NCBI GenBank assembly: GCA_014360745.1
Contig: JACIWY010000116.1
Coordinates: forward strand, 1-9,326
Length of the DNA: 9,326 nucleotides
Reading direction: 5' to 3'
DNA from: Chloroflexota bacterium
Lineage (GTDB): Bacteria > Chloroflexota > Anaerolineae > UBA1429
Positions 1 through 8,111 of the stretch are shown here, piece by piece (the stretch's first letter is position 1; every line of letters starts with the position of its first letter). The notes beneath the pieces are model-generated. The model was given only the letters and a program-made list of their open reading frames with translations. It searched no databases and had not been told where the DNA came from. Both the position numbers and the translations under genes were made by a program.

Positions 1-119
1 TGGGTTGGCCGGAACAGCACAAGCCCCCGCGGACACAATACGACCCGGCCCGTGTGCACTATAACCGCTTTGGCCAACAGCTTCAGGAGGGGCTCTCGTC
101 CCCCTCTATGTCGAAATAG
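1..119 (+). CDS. Possible C-terminal tail of an upstream gene (5' end outside window)
   Basis: Reading from base 3, an open frame runs to a TAG at 117-119 and encodes about 38 residues. Part of it looks protein-like: residues encoded at about 42-95 read DPARVHYNRFGQQLQEGL. That D-x(3)-V-H-x-N-x(2)-G-x(2)-L pattern resembles the last block of SGNH/GDSL hydrolases, where the catalytic His sits just before an N-x-x-G helix. This is only an inference from a short fragment. If real, the gene converges on the HAD hydrolase and their ends overlap by 37 bases. The other plus frames are less protein-like. A minus-strand open frame also crosses this stretch, so the tail could be chance. Confidence 0.33.
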   Translation, partial: GWPEQHKPPRTQYDPARVHYNRFGQQLQEGLSSPSMSK

Positions 120-811
120 GTGGGGAGGTCGGCGAAACGCTCTAGGACGACGACGGCTTCGGGTCGGGTGATCTGTTGGCGCTCGGCAGTCCAGGTGTGG
201 TCATGGGGGATATAGATGGCATTGAGGCCCGCCTCGATGGCGGGGTTGATGTCCGAGCGTGGGCTATTCCCCACCATCCAAGTGCGTGGTGGCTCTAACC
301 GCAGCTCACATACAAGGCGTCGGTAGGTATCGGCGTCCTTTTCCGGCAGGATGAGGACACGATCAAAGAGCGGGGCCAGCCCCGATCGTTCGATTTTGGC
401 CCGTTGCACTTGTTCTTCGCCCTTGGTGACCATGACCAGCAGGGAGCTGGCCCGCAATCGGCGCAGAGTTTCCGGCACGGCGGGCAAAATCTCTACGGGG
501 GGATCAAAGAGCATGTCGGCGCAAGCTTGGGCCTCGGCGATCAGCCCCTCGTCGGCGTGCAGCCCGCGAGAACGCAAGAGCGTGACGCATGTCTTGCCGA
601 GAGAGGTGCGATAGCTTGTTGGCCCATAGCCAAGGGTCATGATCGTTCCGCGTTCAGTTCGATCAAGGGTAGCGATGACCTCCTCGGCCGGTATGCCGTA
701 GCAGCCCATCAACTCGGCAAAGCGCGCCGTGCAACGCAAATAATAGATATTGTTCTCCCACAAGGTGTCATCGGCATCGATAAGCAGGGCGCGAGTGATC
801 CGTCGCATCAT
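83..811 (-). CDS. HAD-superfamily hydrolase (phosphatase-like)
   Basis: This 242-residue protein is probably a cytoplasmic Mg-dependent phosphatase acting on a small phosphorylated metabolite. HAD motif I is D12-A-D14-D-T near the N-terminus, with D12 the expected nucleophile and D14 the acid/base. Motif II is T129 in the VMVTKG strand, the motif III Lys is probably K158, and motif IV is GNSPRSD with D187 as the metal ligand. Residues of about 19-108 would form a helical C1-type cap. No signal peptide or membrane segment is seen. The gene begins with tandem ATGs (811-806). A GGGAGAA ribosome site lies at 825-819, seven bases before the first ATG, so I chose that one. It is transcribed away from the M20 gene. 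The substrate cannot be told from sequence; FMN/YigB-like or nucleotide phosphatases are alternatives within the superfamily. Confidence 0.85.
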   Translation of the reverse strand: MMRRITRALLIDADDTLWENNIYYLRCTARFAELMGCYGIPAEEVIATLDRTERGTIMTLGYGPTSYRTSLGKTCVTLLRSRGLHADEGLIAEAQACADMLFDPPVEILPAVPETLRRLRASSLLVMVTKGEEQVQRAKIERSGLAPLFDRVLILPEKDADTYRRLVCELRLEPPRTWMVGNSPRSDINPAIEAGLNAIYIPHDHTWTAERQQITRPEAVVVLERFADLPTYFDIEGDESPS

Positions 812-841
812 GGTTATGTTCTCCCAGAGGCTTGATAGCTA

Positions 842-870
842 ATTTTACCAGGGCGCGCCCAGGGCGACAA
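842..870 (-). promoter_or_regulatory. Candidate sigma-70-type promoter for the HAD gene
   Basis: On the minus strand a TTGTCG box (870-865, four of six matches to TTGACA) is followed after exactly 17 bases by TAAAAT (847-842, five of six matches to TATAAT). It lies about 30 bases upstream of the HAD start codon, in the only short spacer between two divergent genes. It rests on consensus matching alone, and the spacer contains a palindrome listed separately. Confidence 0.35.
848..863. repeat. GC-rich palindrome in the divergent spacer
   Basis: CCAGGGCGCGCCCAGG is a 16-base inverted repeat with one mismatched pair (A850/A861) around a perfect 10-base core, GGGCGCGCCC (851-860). It fills most of the spacer of the candidate HAD promoter and ends 17 bases before the M20 start codon. 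That position would suit an operator acting on one or both genes. In a GC-rich genome such a palindrome can also occur by chance. Confidence 0.4.
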
Positions 871-880
871 AGGATATGAG

Positions 881-2041
881 GTGAGGCAAATTTCATACAT
901 TGCCGAGGCGACACGCCTGGCCCAAGAATTGATCCGGGTGCCGAGCCTCTCCGGCGAGGAAGAGGGGGTCGCCTCCTGCGTCGAGGCCGAGATGCGTCTT
1001 TGGGGCTATGATTGTGTCGAGCGCGATGAGCTGGGCAACGTCGTGGGGGTTGTGTGCGGTCGACGCGAGGGGCGTTGTGTGATATTCGATGCCCACATGG
1101 ACACCGTGCCGGTGGCCGATCCGGCAGCCTGGCGACATCCTCCCTTTGCCGCGCAACGCGAGGAGGGCAGGTTGTGGGGGCGCGGGGCTGCTGATGTCAA
1201 AGGGTCATTGGCCGCCCTGGTGGTAGCCGTGGGTTCGCTGGCGGGCAAATTGGACTGTGGTCGGGTGATCGTAGCTGCCACCGTGGGCGAGGAAAGGATC
1301 GAAGGGCTGGGGTTGGGGCATGTCCTGGCCCGGCGGCCGGCCGATGGCGTAGTGGTGTGCGAGCCCACGGGGTTACGAGTGGGCATCGGCCATAAAGGGC
1401 GCATGGGGATCGTCGTCAGCGCCAAGGGCCGGGCGGCGCATTCGTCGCAACCGGAGCAGGGGCTCAACGCCGTCTATCGCCTGATGGAGGCCATCGCCGC
1501 GATCCGTACCCTGCCGGCGCAGGAGGACGATCTGCTGGGCCACGGGGTGAACGAGCTGGTAGAGATCATCTCCAGCCCCTATCCGGGGACGTCGATGGTG
1601 CCTAGCGGCTGTCGGGCGCGTTTCGATCGCCGGCTGGTGCGGGGCGAGACGTTGGAAAGCGTGTTGCAAGAGATGCGCCAGGCCGTAGCGCCCTTTGAGG
1701 GGGTATCGGTGGAGGTTCACCGTGGCCATTTGACCACCTATACCGGCTGTGTGTTCGACGTCGACGATTATCAACCCGCCTGGGCGCAGGCGAAGGACGG
1801 GGAGTTGGTACGGGTCGCCCAACGGGCGTTGAGAGCCATCGGGCAGGAAGCGGCGCTTTTCGTCGCGCCTTATTGCACCGACGGATCCGTCGCCGCCGAA
1901 CACCTTGGGCTACCGACCATCCTATATGGCGCGGGCGAAGTGTCCGAGGCCCATATCGTGGATGAATCGATCTCGCTGGAGGAGCTTGGCGCGGCGTTCG
2001 AGGGCTATCGCGCTCTAGCGTTGGCGCTGACGGCGGCATAA
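881..2041 (+). CDS. M20-family metallopeptidase / amidohydrolase (ArgE/DapE/CPG2/YgeY type)
   Basis: The 386-residue cytoplasmic enzyme is expected to cleave an amide bond in a small N-acyl amino acid, dipeptide or similar amide, using two zinc ions. Metal and catalytic residues of the family are all visible: H72 and D74 in FDAHMDTVP, bridging D105 in GRGAADVKGS, general base E137 and ligand E138 in GEER, E161 in CEPTG, and C-terminal H358 in SEAHIVDES. A dimerisation (lid) domain lies at about residues 175-290, opening with GHKGRMG. The start is GTG at 881, preceded by AAAGGA (869-874) with six bases of spacing; an ATG at 876 is out of frame. The next gene starts 27 bases downstream, so the two are probably co-transcribed. 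The 'hydrolase for selenium metabolism' YgeY group is the closest in style, but the substrate is undetermined. No selenium genes are present. Confidence 0.9.
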   Translation: MRQISYIAEATRLAQELIRVPSLSGEEEGVASCVEAEMRLWGYDCVERDELGNVVGVVCGRREGRCVIFDAHMDTVPVADPAAWRHPPFAAQREEGRLWGRGAADVKGSLAALVVAVGSLAGKLDCGRVIVAATVGEERIEGLGLGHVLARRPADGVVVCEPTGLRVGIGHKGRMGIVVSAKGRAAHSSQPEQGLNAVYRLMEAIAAIRTLPAQEDDLLGHGVNELVEIISSPYPGTSMVPSGCRARFDRRLVRGETLESVLQEMRQAVAPFEGVSVEVHRGHLTTYTGCVFDVDDYQPAWAQAKDGELVRVAQRALRAIGQEAALFVAPYCTDGSVAAEHLGLPTILYGAGEVSEAHIVDESISLEELGAAFEGYRALALALTAA

Positions 2042-2068
2042 GCAATAAGCAAAGGACAAGGAGGAAAT

Positions 2069-3670
2069 ATGTTGACGCAAGGCGTCTCCACATTGGGCCG
2101 ACGCCAGGTGGGCGAATGGGCGCTGCATAGCAAACGAGAATATCGGAACCCCTTTGCCGATGTGCGCGTGGAAGGGGTGTTCGAGGCGCCGAGCGGCGAG
2201 CGCGCCATCGTGCCCGGCTTTTACGATGGCGATGGGCTATGGAAGGTACGCTTTAACCCGGGAGTGGGGGGCGTATGGCGATGGCGCATCCTTTCTACCC
2301 CGCGCGACCCAGAGTTGGAGGCTCAGGGCGAGCTGCATGTCGTGTTAGGGGCGGCGCGCGGCTATTTGCAAGCCACGCCCGGCCGCGCCTGGGGCTTGCA
2401 TTTTGAATCGGGCGCGCCGGTTTTTATCCTGGGAGACACGACTTATAACTTGTTCGGCATGGCCCATTGCGGCGGCGATGTCGAGGGGTTTATGGAGCGG
2501 CGTGTCGCACAGGGTTTTAACCTGCTGCGGGTACGGCTGCCGGTAAGCCCCTTCCATCCGCCCAAGGGGTATTCGGAATGGCAGACGCGGCGCACCTGGC
2601 CCTGGGGTGGCAGCGAGCAAAAACCGCTTTTCGATCGCTTTGACCTGCCCTATTTCGCCACGGTGGATCGCGTGGTGCAAAAGGCGGAGGCCCTCGGCTT
2701 GGGCCTGGAGATGATCATGGAGGCCTGGGGGTTCGAGTATCCCTTTAATCGGCGCGATGTGTTCGTGCCCGAATGGGAGGAGCTTTGGCTACGTTATCTC
2801 CTCGCTCGTTATGATGCCTACAATTGTGTCTTTTTCTGGACGTTGATGAACGAGTACGAGTATTATCCCGATGGCGATTGGCGCTACAATCCGGTGGCCG
2901 ATCGTTGGGCGATGCGCATGGCCCGCTGGGTCAAGGCGAGGGCGCCCCATGGCCATATCGTCTCGGTGCACAATGGGCCGCGCGAGCCGCGTTTTGCCGA
3001 GCGCTTTGCCCTGGATCCCGGCGCGGTGGACGCGATCATGTTCCAAGATTGGGGCACCCGCGATGCCGAACGGGGTTGGCTCGCGGCGGGGATCGAACGG
3101 CAGATTCAAAACAGCCTGTATGGCTGGCAGGGCGCGGCGGTGTTTGCCGAGTGGGGCTATGAACGCAATCCGGCTTTGCCGCTCAATATCCCCAGCCACG
3201 AATTTTGCGACGAGGAGCACACCCGACGCGGCGCCTGGCGCGGTGCCTTTTGCGGATTGGGCATCATCCACGGCTTTGAGAACTCCTGGGGGCCTTTTAT
3301 GGACCTGGCCCATGACCAACCGGGCCTCGTTTATCTACAATATGTGAAAAAGTTCTTTACCGAGATCGTCCCTTTTGCGCTGCTGCGGCCGGCTCCGGAG
3401 TTGGTCACCTTGCCCGGCGAGGAAGCCCTGGGCGAGGCGCCGCTCGCGTTAGCCACGGCGGATCGCTCGACGATCGTCTTCTACCTGCCTGTGGGCGGGC
3501 CGATAGCACTCGATATGGCGGGGGAACCGGCTGCGTACACTGCTCAGTGGTATAATCCCTGCACAGGGGAACTCGGGCCGGCAAGCGCCGCGATGGGCGT
3601 CCTGGAGGCTCCTCGGGTCGAGAGGAAGGGGCATCCGCAAGATTGGGTGTTGCTTTTACGGCGGAGCTAG
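2069..3670 (+). CDS. DUF5060/DUF4038 glycoside-hydrolase-like protein (apiosidase-like TIM barrel)
   Basis: This 533-residue protein has the layout of DUF5060-DUF4038 proteins. An N-terminal beta-sandwich lies at about residues 14-95, with YRNPFADVRVEGVF and the G-x-WKVRFNP region. A TIM barrel at about 100-430 opens with FILGDTTYNLF (D123). A C-terminal beta domain at about 435-533 is of the type found behind DUF4038. The likely acid/base is E262 in TLMNEYEYY and the likely nucleophile is E361 in FAEWGYE, as in clan-A retaining glycosidases. Related barrels include GH140 apiosidases, so a plant or complex-glycan side chain is a possible target. This is family knowledge and not proof. The N-terminus has no signal peptide or hydrophobic segment, so the enzyme appears cytoplasmic. 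ATG 2069 follows GGAGG (2060-2064) by four bases. It is probably co-transcribed with the M20 gene. Confidence 0.8.
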   Translation: MLTQGVSTLGRRQVGEWALHSKREYRNPFADVRVEGVFEAPSGERAIVPGFYDGDGLWKVRFNPGVGGVWRWRILSTPRDPELEAQGELHVVLGAARGYLQATPGRAWGLHFESGAPVFILGDTTYNLFGMAHCGGDVEGFMERRVAQGFNLLRVRLPVSPFHPPKGYSEWQTRRTWPWGGSEQKPLFDRFDLPYFATVDRVVQKAEALGLGLEMIMEAWGFEYPFNRRDVFVPEWEELWLRYLLARYDAYNCVFFWTLMNEYEYYPDGDWRYNPVADRWAMRMARWVKARAPHGHIVSVHNGPREPRFAERFALDPGAVDAIMFQDWGTRDAERGWLAAGIERQIQNSLYGWQGAAVFAEWGYERNPALPLNIPSHEFCDEEHTRRGAWRGAFCGLGIIHGFENSWGPFMDLAHDQPGLVYLQYVKKFFTEIVPFALLRPAPELVTLPGEEALGEAPLALATADRSTIVFYLPVGGPIALDMAGEPAAYTAQWYNPCTGELGPASAAMGVLEAPRVERKGHPQDWVLLLRRS

Positions 3671-3713
3671 AGAATGTGCGTTGTCGCCATTCGTTCGGCC
3701 TGAAAGCCGTGTT

Positions 3714-3734
3714 CATGCCGGTTTAGCCGACATG
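3714..3734 (+). other. Small hairpin just before the radC ribosome site
   Basis: CATG (3714-3717) pairs with CATG (3731-3734) and CGG (3719-3721) with CCG (3727-3729), around a five-base loop and one C/A mismatch. It ends seven bases before the AAGGAG ribosome site of radC. It lacks a T-run, so it is not a canonical terminator of the preceding gene. It may be chance. Confidence 0.25.
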
Positions 3735-3751
3735 CTCAGCAAGGAGTCGAT

Positions 3752-4456
3752 ATGGAGCCCCCTTCCTACTATACCACCTTGATCAAAGAGATGCCCGAGA
3801 ACGAACGGCCGCGAGAGCGTTTGATACTCTACGGTGCGCGGGCGCTCTCTACCGCCGAGTTGATCGCCATTGCCCTGCGTACCGGCACCAAGACGCAGAA
3901 CGCCCTCTCGTTGGCGCAGCGAGTGCTCAACGCCTGTCGCGGGCTGGAGGGGCTGGGGCAGGTTACCGCCAACGAGCTGTGTCGCGTCCCCGGCATCGGG
4001 CCGGCCAAGGCGGCCCAGCTTTTGGCCGCTCTGGAATTGGGGCGTCGCGCCACCCTCACCCAGGGGGAGATGCGGCCACAGATCGGCTGCCCGCAGGATG
4101 CCGCGAACCTCTTTATCAGCCGCATGCTCGATGCTTTGCAAGAGGAATTGCATGTGATGCTGTTGGATACGCGCCATCGCGTGTTGCGCACTGCCACGGT
4201 GTATGTAGGCAATGTCAATAGCGCTATGGTGCGCACGGCCGAGGTCTTTCGCGAGGCGATTCGCGATAATGCCACGGCTATCATCGTGGCCCACAATCAC
4301 CCCAGCGGTGATACGACGCCCTCTGCCGATGACATTCGGGTGACGACGGCCCTGGTACAGGCCGGCAAGCTATTGGATATCGAGGTGTTGGATCACCTCA
4401 TCATCGGCAAGATGACGTACCTCAGCCTAAAGGAGCGAGGTTTGGGATTCGCCTGA
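3752..4456 (+). CDS. radC: RadC family JAMM/MPN-domain protein
   Basis: The 234-residue protein has the usual RadC length and layout. The N-terminal region has ENERPRERLILYGARALSTAEL (residues 17-37 in part) typical of the family. A helix-hairpin-helix follows at about 78-93 (RVPGIGPAKAAQLL). The C-terminal JAMM metalloprotease-like fold carries H181-N-H183-P-S-G, S191 and D194 (H-x-H-x7-S-x2-D), with E132 as the likely catalytic Glu. The zinc site therefore looks intact. The historical 'DNA repair' label is weak: the E. coli radC102 phenotype was traced to recG. The true role is unsettled, and a DNA-related function is only inferred. ATG 3752 follows AAGGAG (3741-3746) by five bases. The gene lies 81 bases after the glycosidase, so it may have its own promoter. 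It is followed 12 bases later by the DUF4416 gene. Confidence 0.95.
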   Translation: MEPPSYYTTLIKEMPENERPRERLILYGARALSTAELIAIALRTGTKTQNALSLAQRVLNACRGLEGLGQVTANELCRVPGIGPAKAAQLLAALELGRRATLTQGEMRPQIGCPQDAANLFISRMLDALQEELHVMLLDTRHRVLRTATVYVGNVNSAMVRTAEVFREAIRDNATAIIVAHNHPSGDTTPSADDIRVTTALVQAGKLLDIEVLDHLIIGKMTYLSLKERGLGFA

Positions 4457-4458
4457 GT

Positions 4459-4464
4459 GGAGGG
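4459..4464 (+). promoter_or_regulatory. Ribosome binding site that sets the DUF4416 start
   Basis: GGAGGG lies four bases before ATG 4469 and directly after the radC stop codon (4454-4456). A GTG at 4457, immediately after that stop, is also in frame. It would add only four residues, overlap the ribosome site itself and have no site of its own, so ATG 4469 is preferred. The arrangement implies translational coupling or reinitiation after radC. Confidence 0.7.
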
Positions 4465-4468
4465 AAGG

Positions 4469-5026
4469 ATGGGCACTGCTCAAGCGCCGTTGCCGGTCAA
4501 ACTGGTTGTGCCGATGTTTACCGGCGAGCCGGAGCTGTTCGAGATCGCCGAGGCCGCGCTGCAACAGCGTTTTGGGCCCGTCGATTATCGCAGCCCTCGG
4601 CTTCCCTTTGAGCACACCGATTATTACACGCCCGAGTTTGGGCCGGGCCTTCAGCGATGGTTTGTCGCCCTGGAGCGGCTCATCGATCCGGGCGAGTTGG
4701 CCTCGATCAAACGTTGGACCAACGAGCTAGAGTTGAGCTTGGCCCGAGAGGGCCGACGGCGCATCAACCTAGATCCGGGTTATGTATCATCGGCCAAGTT
4801 GGTGTTGGCCACGACCAAGAATCACAATCACCGCATCTATATCGGCCAGGGCATCTATGCCGAGGTGACGCTGGTGTATCGGGACAAAAACTTTCGGCCC
4901 TGGCCTTGGACCTATCCCGATTACGCCAGCGAGGCCTATATCGCCATCCTGCGCGAGATCCGAGAGCTCTATATGGCCCAGCTCCGACGGTTGCGCCAGG
5001 AGGGCAAGCTGGAACGCAGCCTCTAG
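4469..5026 (+). CDS. DUF4416 family protein, function unknown
   Basis: The protein has 185 residues from ATG 4469, matching the family's usual size of about 180. Recognisable family blocks appear in order: PVKLVVPMFTGE at the N-terminus, FEHTDYYTPEFG in the first third, IKRWTNELE mid-protein, then RRINLDPGYV, HNHRIYIGQGIYAEVTL and WTYPDYAS. Conserved charged and aromatic residues (the TDYY, NLDPGY and HRIY-GIYAE blocks) suggest an enzyme or ligand-binding site, but no reaction is known to me. There is no signal peptide or membrane segment, so it is probably cytoplasmic. It starts 12 bases after radC and is almost certainly co-translated with it. Its end faces the end of uvrA 16 bases away. 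Family assignment is from motif memory; function is not assigned. Confidence 0.85.
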   Translation: MGTAQAPLPVKLVVPMFTGEPELFEIAEAALQQRFGPVDYRSPRLPFEHTDYYTPEFGPGLQRWFVALERLIDPGELASIKRWTNELELSLAREGRRRINLDPGYVSSAKLVLATTKNHNHRIYIGQGIYAEVTLVYRDKNFRPWPWTYPDYASEAYIAILREIRELYMAQLRRLRQEGKLERSL

Positions 5027-5042
5027 GAAGCGAGCTTTAGGG

Positions 5043-7958
<2,916 letters not shown>

Positions 7959-7965
7959 GATCGCG

Positions 7966-7972
7966 CTCCTCC
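7966..7972 (-). promoter_or_regulatory. Ribosome binding site for the uvrA GTG start
   Basis: On the minus strand GGAGGAG lies seven bases before GTG 7958. The encoded N-terminus (MPISQPQIIIRGAKEHNL) matches where bacterial UvrA proteins normally begin. Together these fix a GTG start. Confidence 0.75.
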
Positions 7973-8003
7973 AAGAGGGATAATCGAGATCTTGCTGTGT
8001 TGA

Positions 8004-8009
8004 GTATAG
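8004..8009 (-). promoter_or_regulatory. uvrA: Candidate -10 box for uvrA
   Basis: TATACT on the minus strand (five of six matches to TATAAT) lies about 45 bases upstream of the uvrA start. No good TTGACA-like box sits 16-18 bases further upstream. That position is instead occupied by the imperfect dyad at 8021-8044, so the promoter may depend on a regulator or simply be weak. It is a consensus match only. Confidence 0.35.
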
Positions 8010-8020
8010 TGCGAAAACCT

Positions 8021-8044
8021 GCCAAATGCCGTCATATTTGCGGC
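8021..8044. repeat. Imperfect dyad in the uvrA/truD spacer
   Basis: GCCAAAT (8021-8027) is the reverse complement of ATTTG-GGC at 8036-8044, apart from one bulged C (8041), with eight bases between the arms. It covers the place where the -35 region of the candidate uvrA promoter would fall. That is operator-like geometry. The regulator is unknown. Confidence 0.35.
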
Positions 8045-8064
8045 GAAGCGTAGAATGTTTGTTC

Positions 8065-8081
8065 GATTCGTTTGATTCGTT
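8065..8081. repeat. Short direct repeat (GATTCGTT twice) in the uvrA/truD spacer
   Basis: GATTCGTT occurs at 8065-8072 and again at 8074-8081, a nine-base period, flanked by GTTCG at 8061-8065 and 8079-8083. It lies in the AT-richer half of the divergent spacer, about 30 bases before truD. It may be a regulator binding site or small-scale slippage. Confidence 0.45.
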
Positions 8082-8111
8082 CGGCCCTTATCATAGAGAG
8101 GAAGATGCAAC

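Noticed and set aside
404..835. 143-codon open frame on the plus strand across the HAD gene
   Set aside because: It is antisense to a gene with all four HAD motifs, and its translation resembles no family. Long antisense frames are common in GC-rich DNA.
1373..1903. 176-codon minus-strand frame inside the M20 gene
   Set aside because: It lies opposite M20 residues that include the catalytic region, and the translation is His/Arg/Pro-rich without motifs. It is a coding shadow.
3696..3709. CGGC-CTGAAA-GCCG hairpin after the glycosidase gene, as a terminator
   Set aside because: The stem is only four pairs and has no following T-run, so it is too weak to call a terminator.
3713..4300. 195-codon minus-strand frame opposite radC
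   Set aside because: The radC frame shows the complete HhH and JAMM motifs. The opposite frame has no recognisable domain and no ribosome site that I could see.
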